Of a stretch of DNA of 64,000 nucleotides, positions 37,691 through 45,234 are shown one piece after another. Source of the stretch: Geodermatophilus ruber (GTDB taxonomy: Bacteria > Actinomycetota > Actinomycetes > Mycobacteriales > Geodermatophilaceae); contig NZ_FOSW01000010.1 in NCBI RefSeq assembly GCF_900114385.1, positions 62,001-126,000 on the forward strand, read 5' to 3'. The first letter of the stretch is position 1, and each line of letters begins with the position of its first letter. A model generated the notes under the pieces. That model made no database searches. It was not told where the DNA came from and worked only from the letters and a program-made list of their open reading frames with translations. A program made the translations under genes and the position numbers.

Positions 37691-39349
37691 ATGGGCAGTC
37701 CCTTGCTGGTCGCCGTCGACGACGATCCTGACCTGCTGCGCGACGTCGAGCGCGAGCTGCGCAAACGGTACGAGCCCGACTACCGCGTCTGCTGCCTGAG
37801 CTCGCCGGACGAGGCGCTCGTCGCGCTGGAGGAGCTGGCGGCGGCCGGCGAGGACGTCGCCCTGGTGCTCGCCGGCGAGGCGGTCGCGGGGGCACCCGGC
37901 GCGGAGGTGCTGGCGGAGGTGCGGCGGCTGTTCCCGCACGCCCAGCGCGCCCTGCTCATCGGGTGGGGCCACCTGGGGGAGCCGGACACCGGTGATGCGA
38001 TCTTCGAGGCGATCGCCCGCGGCCGCATGGACCAGTACCTGGTGCGGCCGGCCTCGCCACCGGACGAGCAGTTCCACCAGGCCGTCGCGAGCTTCCTGCT
38101 CGCCTGGGCCGAGGCCCGCCGCCTCGCCCCGCACACGATCGAGGTGGTCGGGGAGACCTGGTCGGGCCGGGCGTACGAGCTGCGCGAGGTGCTCGGGCGG
38201 TGCGCGATGCCGCACCGCTTCCACCTGGCCGGTTCCGACGAGGGGCGCGCCGTCCTCGCCGGTGCCGGCGCGAGCGGGAAGCTGCCGGTCCTCGTCATGC
38301 CCGACGGGCGGGTCATGGAGGACCCCAGCGACGCCGACATCGCGCGGGCGTCCGGGACGGCGATCGACCCCTCGGGGGACCGGTACGACCTGGTGATCGT
38401 CGGCTGCGGACCCGCCGGCCTCTCCGCGGCCGTCTACGGCGCCTCAGAGGGGCTGCGCACCCTCGTCATCGACTCGGGCAGCATCGGCGGGCAGGCCACG
38501 GCGAGCTCGTCGATCCGCAACTACCTGGGCTTTCCGAGGGGCCTCAGCGGCGCGGACCTGGCCCGCCGGGCCTATCAGCAGGCGTGGGTCTTCGGCGCCC
38601 GCTTCGCCTTCATGCAGCAGGTCACGCAGCTGGCGCGCGAGCGCGACGGCATCGTCGTCGGCCTGGACACCGGCGGGGTCGTGGTGGCCCGCGCCGTCGT
38701 CCTGGCGATGGGCGCCAGCTACCGCCGCCTCGGCGTCGAGCCGCTCGAGGCGCTGCGCGGGGCCGGCGTCTTCTACAGCGCCGCCGCCTCCGAGGCACCG
38801 CTGGTGGCGGGGGAGGAGGTCTACATCGTCGGCGGCGCGAACTCCGCCGGGCAGGCCGCCCTCCACCTGGCCCGCTACGCCAAGCGGGTCACGCTGCTGG
38901 TACGGGCCGCCCGGCTCGACGCCGGGATGTCGCACTACCTCGTCCGCGAGGTCGAGGAGGCCCCGAACATCGAGGTCCGGACGTCGACCGAGGTCGTCGA
39001 CGGCGGCGGCGACGGCCGGCTGGAGCACCTGGTGCTGCGCGACCGCGCGGACGGCGCGGAGGAGACCGTCAGCGCCTACGCGCTCTTCCTGATGATCGGG
39101 GCCCGGCCGCACACCGAGTGGCTGCCCCCGACGGTCGAGCGGGACCCCGCCGGCTTCGTCATGACCGGGGCGGACCTGAGCGCCGAGGCGCTCCTGGGGT
39201 TCGGGCGCCCGGCCCTGGCGCTGGAGGCGAGCGTTCCGGGAGTCCTCGCGGCCGGCGACGTCCGGCACGGCTCGGTGAAGCGCGTGGCCTCCGCCGTCGG
39301 CGAGGGCTCGATCGCGATCCAGCTCGCCCACCGGCTGCTCGCCGTGTGA
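37691..39349 (+). CDS. Receiver-like/thioredoxin-like/FAD-dependent reductase fusion
   Basis: 552 aa. Residues 1-125 look like a response-regulator receiver (VAVDDDPDLLRDVERELRKR), but the expected phospho-acceptor position reads LVLAGEAVAG, so the Asp is absent. Residues about 140-215 are a glutaredoxin/thioredoxin-like module (EVVGETWSGRAYELREVLGR, LPVLVMPDGRVM). From about 233 is a thioredoxin-reductase fold: FAD site VGCGPAGLSAAVYGASEG, NADPH site IVGGANSAGQAALHLARYAK and second FAD motif GVLAAGDVRHGSVKR. The redox CxxC is replaced by SAAASE. Related fusions are widespread in actinobacteria; a role as NAD(P)H-dependent flavoenzyme other than a disulfide reductase is inferred. Confidence 0.85.
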   Translation: MGSPLLVAVDDDPDLLRDVERELRKRYEPDYRVCCLSSPDEALVALEELAAAGEDVALVLAGEAVAGAPGAEVLAEVRRLFPHAQRALLIGWGHLGEPDTGDAIFEAIARGRMDQYLVRPASPPDEQFHQAVASFLLAWAEARRLAPHTIEVVGETWSGRAYELREVLGRCAMPHRFHLAGSDEGRAVLAGAGASGKLPVLVMPDGRVMEDPSDADIARASGTAIDPSGDRYDLVIVGCGPAGLSAAVYGASEGLRTLVIDSGSIGGQATASSSIRNYLGFPRGLSGADLARRAYQQAWVFGARFAFMQQVTQLARERDGIVVGLDTGGVVVARAVVLAMGASYRRLGVEPLEALRGAGVFYSAAASEAPLVAGEEVYIVGGANSAGQAALHLARYAKRVTLLVRAARLDAGMSHYLVREVEEAPNIEVRTSTEVVDGGGDGRLEHLVLRDRADGAEETVSAYALFLMIGARPHTEWLPPTVERDPAGFVMTGADLSAEALLGFGRPALALEASVPGVLAAGDVRHGSVKRVASAVGEGSIAIQLAHRLLAV

Positions 39350-39385
39350 CCCCCGCGGACACGGGAAGCGGCGCCGGTGGCCGCC

Positions 39386-40786
39386 TCAGCCGTCCGGCCG
39401 GAGGCGGTGCAGCGCGGCGGTGAAGCTGTCGTTCCACAGGCCCAGGTGCGGCCACCGCTCGGCGACGTGCGCCGTCGCCGCCTGGACCGACATCCCCTCC
39501 TCGCGCACCAGCCAGCCGCGCAGCACCAACCCGGTCCGCGAGGCGCCGCCGTGGCAGTGCACGAGCAGCCGGTGCCCCTCGGCGCGCAGCGCGGCCATGT
39601 CGTCGAGGATGTCGGCCAGCACCGCGTCGATGTCGGCGTTGTGCTCGTTGTCGGCCAGGTAGGCCAGCCGATGAACCGGGTGCGGGAACGGATCGCCCAG
39701 CCGGCACAGCGAGATGACGGCGAAGTCGCCCTCGCTGTAGCGGGCGCCGTCGAGGTTGCCGGCCCAGATGCCCGGCAGGACCTCGGCGGGCCCGATCCGC
39801 GGGATCACCCCCGGGTCGTAGCTCTGCTGCACGCCGCCGTCGAGCGCGGCCGCCAGCTGCTGCAGGTCGGCCAGCCGCCACAGCCGGTTGCCGTGGCCGG
39901 GGATGCGGCCGTGCACGACCGACGCCCACCGCATCGGGATGCCGCCCATCCCGAACACCGCCCCGGCCAGCCCGCCGGCCACCGCGGCCACCGTGTCGGT
40001 GTCCCCGCCCAGGTCGATGACCAGCCGCAGCACCTCGGCGAAGTCCCGGCCGTGGCGCAGCGCCCACACCGCCTGGCCGAGCGTCGGCCACACCGCGCCG
40101 TTGGACTCCGTCGCCTGCTCCGGCGTCCAGTCCTCCGCCAGGACGGCGGCCCACCGCGCCCGGTGCTCGGCCGGCACCGCGATGAGCGCGAAGGGGAGGA
40201 AGGCCAGCGGGTCCTCGCCCTCGAGCGCGACCCGCATCAGCTCGTGGAAGATCGCGCAGCCCTCACCGGTGGCCGGGTCGCCGTGGGTCAGCGCCGAGAT
40301 CCGGCGGGCGGCGTCCAGCGTGGCCGCGCGGCCCTCGCGGGCGAACCGGATCGCCGCGGGCGTCGTGCGCATCAGGGACCCGTTGCCGGCCGCGCGGCCG
40401 GTCCGGCGGAAGTGCTCGGCCGCGGCGGCGTCCCAGGCGAGCCCGGAGCCGAGGACGGCGCGGGTCTGGACGCCGACGTCCGGGGGATCCGCGGCCGCCC
40501 ACCCGCGGAACCGGTCGAACAGGTCGGCCTCGTCCAGGCCGTCGCGCTCGACCAGGGAGGTCGCGACGAGCAGCGCCATCTGCGTGTCGTCGGTGAACTC
40601 ACCGGGCTCCCACCCGAGCGAGCCGCCGCCGCACATCTCGGTGTGCGCGCCCCGCGCCGGGGAGGGAAAACGCGCCGAGAACCGGCCGGCCGGGCCGAAC
40701 TCGAAGGGGGCGCCCAGGGCGTCGCCGACGGCCGAGCCGACCAGCGCGCCGGCGACGCGGTGCGAACGGTGCATGCGCGGGATCAC
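39386..40786 (-). CDS. ADP-ribosylglycohydrolase fused to dual-specificity-type phosphatase
   Basis: 466 aa. Residues about 5-290 are an ADP-ribosylglycohydrolase: GALVGSAVGDALGAPFEF, EFTDDTQMALLVA, GNGSLMRTTP and LGGDTDTVAAVAGGLAGA, including the Asp residues that bind the two Mg ions. Residues about 315-460 are a Cys-based phosphatase: IWAGNLDGARY and the P-loop HCHGGASRTG near 411 with Cys and Arg in place. GTG at 40786 follows GCAGGA at good spacing; an ATG four codons further in is an alternative. The combination suggests removal of ADP-ribose and of a phosphate from related targets, which is inference. Confidence 0.88.
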   Translation of the reverse strand: MIPRMHRSHRVAGALVGSAVGDALGAPFEFGPAGRFSARFPSPARGAHTEMCGGGSLGWEPGEFTDDTQMALLVATSLVERDGLDEADLFDRFRGWAAADPPDVGVQTRAVLGSGLAWDAAAAEHFRRTGRAAGNGSLMRTTPAAIRFAREGRAATLDAARRISALTHGDPATGEGCAIFHELMRVALEGEDPLAFLPFALIAVPAEHRARWAAVLAEDWTPEQATESNGAVWPTLGQAVWALRHGRDFAEVLRLVIDLGGDTDTVAAVAGGLAGAVFGMGGIPMRWASVVHGRIPGHGNRLWRLADLQQLAAALDGGVQQSYDPGVIPRIGPAEVLPGIWAGNLDGARYSEGDFAVISLCRLGDPFPHPVHRLAYLADNEHNADIDAVLADILDDMAALRAEGHRLLVHCHGGASRTGLVLRGWLVREEGMSVQAATAHVAERWPHLGLWNDSFTAALHRLRPDG

Positions 40787-40937
40787 TCGGGCATCCTGCG
40801 AGGGAAACTCCGCCGCGGCCACACTCCGGCGGACACCCACACGGGGGACTTGTCCGTCACAGGCGTTAGTTCCCCGCACCGACGGGACATGACCGTGCTT
40901 CGCTGAGAGTCGAGTGCAGACCCCGGGGGAGCCGCAG

Positions 40938-41315
40938 ATGTCCGACCACCTCGAGCCGCATCCCGCCGCGTGCCGGGTCGACTCGACGAGCACGTGCCGG
41001 CGCTACGCCCGCGGGCACGCGCCGCACCCGGTGCTCGTCCAGCTCGCGCAGAGCGGCCCGGACGAGCACCGGCTGCCGGTCATCGTCATGGGCGCCGTCG
41101 GGGACGTCGTCACGGTGGCGGCCGGCGACGAGCTGCGCCGCTACCGCAACCACGAGGCCGCGCGGATCACCGAGGTGACTCGCGCCACCGGACCGGAGGC
41201 GCTGCTCAACACGCACCACGGCGTGCTGTTCCTCCGCTCCTGGCCGCGCGACCGGGGCGCCGTCTTCTCGCTGCAGCCCGCCGACGAGGTCACCGAGAGC
41301 TGCCGGCAGGACTGA
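40938..41315 (+). CDS. Hypothetical protein (125 aa)
   Basis: A soluble protein with strands HRLPVIVMGAVGDVVTVAAG followed by DELRRYRNHEAARI and VLFLRSWPRDRGAVFSL. No family is recognised. ATG at 40938 follows GGGGGAG. It shares a 151-bp divergent region with the ADP-ribosylglycohydrolase gene and ends at a strong bidirectional hairpin. Confidence 0.7.
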   Translation: MSDHLEPHPAACRVDSTSTCRRYARGHAPHPVLVQLAQSGPDEHRLPVIVMGAVGDVVTVAAGDELRRYRNHEAARITEVTRATGPEALLNTHHGVLFLRSWPRDRGAVFSLQPADEVTESCRQD

Positions 41316-41323
41316 GGAACAGC

Positions 41324-41361
41324 GCTGCCCCGGCCGCTCGAAGACGAGCGGCCGGGGCAGC
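41324..41361. terminator. Strong bidirectional terminator hairpin
   Basis: GCTGCCCCGGCCGCTCG at 41324-41340 pairs perfectly over 17 bp with its complement at 41345-41361 across an AAGA tetraloop. It lies between the convergent stops at 41315 (+) and 41368 (-). Confidence 0.85.
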
Positions 41362-41367
41362 GGTGCA

Positions 41368-41880
41368 TCAGGCGATGCGACGCGCGCCGACGAAGCCGGG
41401 CATCGAGTCGAGCTTGATGGTCTTGACCGTCTGGCCGGGGGTCGGGGCGTGCACCATCTGGCCGTTGCCGATGTACATGCCGACGTGGCTCACCGGGCTG
41501 TTGAAGAAGACCAGGTCACCGGGCTGGAGGGCGGCCTTGGACACCGGGGTGCCGAAGCCGGCCTGCGCCTTGGAGGTGCGCGGGATGGTGATGCCCGCCG
41601 CCTTGTAGGCGAAGGTGGTCAGCCCCGAGCAGTCGAAGGCGTTCGGGCCGGTCGCGCCCCAGACGTAGGGGTCGCCCCGCTGGGCCAGGGCGGTGTTGAC
41701 GGCGATCTGTGCCTTGCCGCTGGAGGCGGCGGCCGGAGCGGCGGCGACGGCGGCGCCGCCACCCCCGCCCGCGTTGGCGGAGGCCGGCAGGGTGGTCAGG
41801 GCGATGCCGGCAGTGGCCATGAGGGCGACGGCGGCACCGCGGAGCGAGCTACGGGCGACGGACTTGCGGGCAGTCGTCAT
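41368..41880 (-). CDS. Secreted NlpC/P60 (C40) peptidoglycan endopeptidase
   Basis: 170 aa. A signal peptide is clear: basic start, hydrophobic core GAAVALMATAGIALTTLPA, cleavage near ASANA. A Gly/Ala linker leads to the NlpC/P60 domain: ALAQRGDPYVWGATGPNAFD, catalytic Cys in FDCSGLT, His in VSHVGMYIG and second His in MVHAPTPG. It is a single-domain peptidoglycan hydrolase acting outside the cell. ATG at 41880 follows GGAAGGAACAGGAG. Expression is very likely controlled by the c-di-AMP riboswitch directly upstream, which links wall hydrolysis to cyclic di-AMP. Confidence 0.93.
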   Translation of the reverse strand: MTTARKSVARSSLRGAAVALMATAGIALTTLPASANAGGGGGAAVAAAPAAASSGKAQIAVNTALAQRGDPYVWGATGPNAFDCSGLTTFAYKAAGITIPRTSKAQAGFGTPVSKAALQPGDLVFFNSPVSHVGMYIGNGQMVHAPTPGQTVKTIKLDSMPGFVGARRIA

Positions 41881-41905
41881 CGACGACGGTTCTCCTGTTC
41901 CTTCC

Positions 41906-42052
41906 GTCCGCCTACCGAGTTAGCTGACGGGTTCGGGCGGGGAGGTCGCCCGGCGCAGCCTGAAAAAGGCTGCGCTTCACCCCAGTGCTGCGGTGGGTCC
42001 CCGGTCCGGCGTCGGCAGAGGGCCGACGCCCAGTTCGGCGGTGTCCGACGGA
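41906..42052 (-). ncRNA. c-di-AMP riboswitch (ydaO-yuaA type)
   Basis: On the minus strand the leader contains, in order, CACCGCCGAACTGG, a stem GGCGTCGGC...GCCGACGCC, CCGGGGACCCACC, CTGGGGTGAA, a stem GCGCAGCC...GGCTGCGC, and the diagnostic 3' block CCCGAACCCGTCAGCTAAC followed by TCGGTAGGCGG. These are the conserved blocks of the ydaO/c-di-AMP riboswitch, which in actinobacteria typically precedes cell-wall hydrolase genes. Its 3' end lies about 25 nt before the NlpC/P60 start codon. In known cases ligand binding turns the gene off. Confidence 0.93.
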
Positions 42053-42075
42053 GGTCACTACGGACCAGTGACTAA

Positions 42076-42115
42076 GGGCCCCGTCCGGACTGAGATCGAA
42101 GGTAAGACGGGGCCC
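42076..42115. promoter_or_regulatory. Perfect 10-bp stem upstream of the riboswitch
   Basis: GGGCCCCGTC at 42076-42085 and GACGGGGCCC at 42106-42115 can form a hairpin with a 20-nt loop. It lies about 24 bp upstream of the riboswitch on the minus strand and 258 bp from the plus-strand small gene at 42374. It may be a protein-binding site or a 5' stabilising stem. The rest of the gap, 42116-42373, shows nothing I can name beyond the ribosome binding site of the next gene. Confidence 0.35.
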
Positions 42116-42373
42116 AAGGTCCCTGCGTGCTTCAAGCACCTCGGGGGGACGACGGCGGTCGCACCGGGAAACCCCACCCCCACCTCTGAGGACGACGGAG
42201 GGTCACCGCCCTGCGAGCACGAACGCCCAGGTCAGAAAGTAGGGACCAAAGTCGTCGCTCACGGAGCGCCGTCACAACACGTACCTGATCCACAGCAATG
42301 AGTGGTGGAACCGGAAGGGTTGGCCGGAGCGTTGGGCGGGCACGATCACGGTCAACCGACGAGGAGGTAGACG

Positions 42374-42538
42374 ATGGCAGGCATGCTCCGGAAGGTGCTG
42401 GCGTCCGGAATCGCGGCGAAGGTCTTCCAGGAGGCCCGCAAGCCGCACAACCAGGAGAAGATCAAGAAGTTCATCTCCGACTTCCAGGCCAAGCAGAAGG
42501 GCGGCGGGAAGGGCTACGGCAAGGGCTTCCCCCGCTGA
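42374..42538 (+). CDS. Small basic hypothetical protein (54 aa)
   Basis: MAGMLRKVLASGIAAKVFQE followed by a Lys-rich helix and a Gly/Lys tail ending GKGFPR. The ATG is preceded by GAGGAGG at ideal spacing, which makes the call more secure than its length would. Predicted amphipathic helix plus basic tail; nucleic-acid or membrane contact is possible but unproven. Confidence 0.75.
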   Translation: MAGMLRKVLASGIAAKVFQEARKPHNQEKIKKFISDFQAKQKGGGKGYGKGFPR

Positions 42539-42606
42539 ACCAGGCGCACGGCGGCCCCCGCTCGGCACCCGCCGGGCGGGGGCCGCTGCACGCGGACAGG
42601 GGCACC

Positions 42607-43563
42607 GTGCACCGCATCGCCGTCCTCGACGACTACCAGGCCGTCGCCGCCGACTTCTGCGACTGGACCCAGCTCCCCGAACCGGCCGAGGTCACCTACT
42701 TCGCCGACCACCTCGTCGACGAGGACGCCCTCGTGCAGCGGCTGGAACCCTTCGACATCGTCGTGGCCATGCGCGAGCGCACCCCGTTCCCGCGCAGCCT
42801 CCTCGAGCGGCTGCCGAACCTGCGGCTGCTGGTCACCACCGGCCCGCGCAACGCCGCCATCGACGTCCTGGCGGCCACCGAGCGCGGCATCACCGTCTGC
42901 GGCACGCGCTCCCGCGCCTCGGGCCCGGTCGAGCTCACCTGGGCGCTGATCCTCGCGGTGGCCCGGCACGTGCCGCAGGAGGACGCCGCCATGCGGGCCG
43001 GCGGCTGGCAGCACACCCTCGGCGCCGACCTCGCCGGCGCCCGCCTCGGCGTCGTCGGCCTCGGCCGGCTCGGCACCCGGGTGGCCCGCCTCGGGCAGGC
43101 CTTCGAGATGGACGTCGTCGCCTGGAGCCCGAACCTCACCGACGAGCGCGCCGCCGAGGCCGGGGTCCGCCGGGTCGGCAAGGAGGAGCTGTTCGCCACC
43201 GCCGACGTCGTCACCCTCCACCTGGCGCTCTCCGACCGCACCCGCGGCCTCGTCGGGCGCGACGAGCTGACCCGCATGAAGCCCACCGGGATCCTGGTCA
43301 ACACCTCCCGCGGCCCCATCGTCGACGAGGCCGCCCTGCTCCACGCGCTGCGCTACGGCCGCATCGCCGGCGCCGGCCTCGACGTCTACGACCGCGAGCC
43401 CCTCCCGCCCGACCACCCGCTGCGGCGGGAACCCCGGGCCGTCCTCACCCCGCACCTGGGCTACGTCACCCGGGACACCTACGCGATCTTCTTCCGCGAC
43501 GCCGTCGAGGACGTCGCCGCCTGGCTCCACGGCGCACCGGTTCGAGTTCTCCCGCCCAGGTAG
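42607..43563 (+). CDS. D-isomer-specific 2-hydroxyacid dehydrogenase
   Basis: 318 aa. N-terminal catalytic half (HRIAVLDDYQAVAADF, VVAMRERTPFPRSLLERLPN) and NAD-binding Rossmann insert (GARLGVVGLGRLGTRVARLG). The catalytic triad is visible as Arg in VNTSRGPIVDEAAL, Glu in YDREPLP and His in LTPHLGYVT. It probably reduces 2-keto acids or oxidises D-2-hydroxyacids; the substrate is unknown. GTG at 42607 follows an AGGGG. It lies 68 bp after the 54-aa protein and may be cotranscribed with it. Confidence 0.92.
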   Translation: MHRIAVLDDYQAVAADFCDWTQLPEPAEVTYFADHLVDEDALVQRLEPFDIVVAMRERTPFPRSLLERLPNLRLLVTTGPRNAAIDVLAATERGITVCGTRSRASGPVELTWALILAVARHVPQEDAAMRAGGWQHTLGADLAGARLGVVGLGRLGTRVARLGQAFEMDVVAWSPNLTDERAAEAGVRRVGKEELFATADVVTLHLALSDRTRGLVGRDELTRMKPTGILVNTSRGPIVDEAALLHALRYGRIAGAGLDVYDREPLPPDHPLRREPRAVLTPHLGYVTRDTYAIFFRDAVEDVAAWLHGAPVRVLPPR

Positions 43564-43592
43564 CCAGGAGGGCGAGCACGAGGAGGCCCGCG

Positions 43593-43817
43593 ATGACCGA
43601 GGGCAACATGACCGGTCGCCCCCACGGCGGCGTCAACAAGCCGCCGGACGACGACGTCCTCCCGGGCGAGAAGCCCGCGCCCGGCGAGGTCGGGCCGCCG
43701 CCTCCCCAGCAGGAGCCGCGGGCCGCGCGGGAGGGCGAGATGTCCCGCCACCCCGGCGAGCCCGGCAGCGGCGTGCCGAACCCGGACGACCCGCCGGTCG
43801 GGGACGACCGGAGCTGA
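43593..43817 (+). CDS. Small Pro/Gly-rich disordered protein (74 aa)
   Basis: MTEGNMTGRPHGGVNKPPDD continues in a Pro-, Glu- and Asp-rich, low-complexity sequence without hydrophobic core. ATG follows GAGGAGG. It starts 29 bp after the dehydrogenase stop and is likely cotranscribed. Similar short disordered proteins occur in related actinobacteria; no role is known to me. Confidence 0.65.
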   Translation: MTEGNMTGRPHGGVNKPPDDDVLPGEKPAPGEVGPPPPQQEPRAAREGEMSRHPGEPGSGVPNPDDPPVGDDRS

Positions 43818-43930
43818 CACCACCCCTGGCCAACCGTTCCCACGGCCGGCAGTGCCGGGCGGCCACGTGTTTCGCCGCGTCGCCGGCGTCCTCACCGGGT
43901 CGCGCTACCCCGGCCCCCAGTGGGTCCTCC

Positions 43931-43980
43931 GCGGAAGCTCGTGCTCTGCCCACCACGGTGGGCAGAGCACGAGCTTCCGC
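43931..43980. repeat. Palindromic repeat, copy 1 (probable bidirectional terminator)
   Basis: A perfect inverted repeat with 24-bp arms and a 2-nt centre (24-2-24). The inner 17 bases of the left arm are CTCGTGCTCTGCCCACC and the outer seven are GCGGAAG. It lies between convergent genes (stops at 43817 and 44001). A second copy with the same core and geometry is at 54286-54335. Confidence 0.9.
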
Positions 43981-44000
43981 AGACCACGTTGCCGCCCGGC

Positions 44001-45164
44001 TCAGTCGCCCTTCACGTTCACGATCTGGCGCAGCGTGTGGCGCGGCTCGACCAGATCGGCGGCGTCGGCCATCACTCGATCGATGGGCTTGTAGGCGTCC
44101 GGGTGCTCGTCGAGGAACGCGTCCGACCGGCCCCACGCGATGCCCGCCATCCGCCGGTCCAGGTCGGCCCGGCTGAACATCCGCCGCGCCTCGCCCCGCG
44201 AGTGGTTGCGGCCGGCCCCGTGCGGTGCGGACTTCAGCGCCATCTCGTTGCCCTTGCCGACGACGACGTAGGACGCCGCCCCCATCGACCCGGGGATGAG
44301 CCCGTCCTGCCCCTCGTACGCGGCGATCGCGCCCTTGCGGGTCAGCCACACCTCGCGGCCGAAGTGGGTCTCCCGCTCGGTGTAGTTGTGGTGGCAGGAG
44401 ATCTCGGTGCGCCGCTCCACCTCGATGCCCAGGAACCGGGAGACCTGCTCGGCGAGGCGGTCCATCATCTCCGCGCGGTTGAGGAAGGCGAACCGCTGCG
44501 CCCACCGCAGCGCCTCGATGTACGCGTCGAACGTGGGCTCGCCCTCCTCCAGCCAGGCCAGGTCGCGGTCGGGCAGGTCGAGGTGCTCGGCCCGCGCCCG
44601 CTCCTGCGCCACCCGGATGTGCCTGGACGCCAGCTTGTTGCCCACCCCGCGCGAGCCCGAGTGCAGGAACAGCCACACCCGGTCGGCCTCGTCCAGCGAC
44701 ACCTCGATGAAGTGGTTGCCCGAGCCCAGCGAGCCCAGCTGCAGCGGCCAGTTCGGCGCGGCGGCGTCCGCCTGCCCCGCCCCGGGCAGGTCGCGCAGCT
44801 CGGCGACCCGCCCGGCCGCGGTGTCCCGCACCTTGCGGTTGTGGTGCCCGGCCGACAGCGGGATCGCCCGCGAGACCTGCTCGTGCAGCACCGCCAGGTT
44901 GCGCCCGCCCAGGTCGTCGGCGGTGAACTGGGTCCGCACCGCGTTCATCCCGCAACCGATGTCCACCCCCACCGCCGCCGGGATGATCGCGCCGTCGGTC
45001 GGGATCACCGACCCCACCGTCGCGCCCTTGCCCAGGTGCGCGTCGGGCATCAGCGCCACGTGGGGGTACATGAAGGGCAGGGACGCCGTCCGCTCGGCCT
45101 GCAGGCGGGTGGTCGGCTCCAGGATCGACGCCCAGTTGTACAGGCGGTCGTTGATCTTCTCCAC
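44001..45164 (-). CDS. rtcB: RtcB-family RNA ligase
   Basis: 387 aa. The metal/GMP-binding signatures are present: PDAHLGKGATVGSVIPT, GVDIGCGMNAVRT (Cys ligand), LGSGNHFIEV, LHSGSRGVGN, ISCHHNYTE and the final SAPHGAGRNHSRGEARR. RtcB joins 2',3'-cyclic phosphate or 3'-phosphate RNA ends to 5'-OH ends using GTP and Mn, in RNA repair. GTG at 45164 is chosen because the family begins EKINDRLYNW. It follows the aldehyde dehydrogenase gene on the same strand with a 70-bp gap. No archease gene is adjacent. Confidence 0.92.
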   Translation of the reverse strand: MEKINDRLYNWASILEPTTRLQAERTASLPFMYPHVALMPDAHLGKGATVGSVIPTDGAIIPAAVGVDIGCGMNAVRTQFTADDLGGRNLAVLHEQVSRAIPLSAGHHNRKVRDTAAGRVAELRDLPGAGQADAAAPNWPLQLGSLGSGNHFIEVSLDEADRVWLFLHSGSRGVGNKLASRHIRVAQERARAEHLDLPDRDLAWLEEGEPTFDAYIEALRWAQRFAFLNRAEMMDRLAEQVSRFLGIEVERRTEISCHHNYTERETHFGREVWLTRKGAIAAYEGQDGLIPGSMGAASYVVVGKGNEMALKSAPHGAGRNHSRGEARRMFSRADLDRRMAGIAWGRSDAFLDEHPDAYKPIDRVMADAADLVEPRHTLRQIVNVKGD

Positions 45165-45234
45165 GCCCCGCCGGTACCCGCGGGGGCCCGCCGGACTCCC
45201 GCCGGCGTCGGACCAGCCGCAGCGGCGGAGGAGA

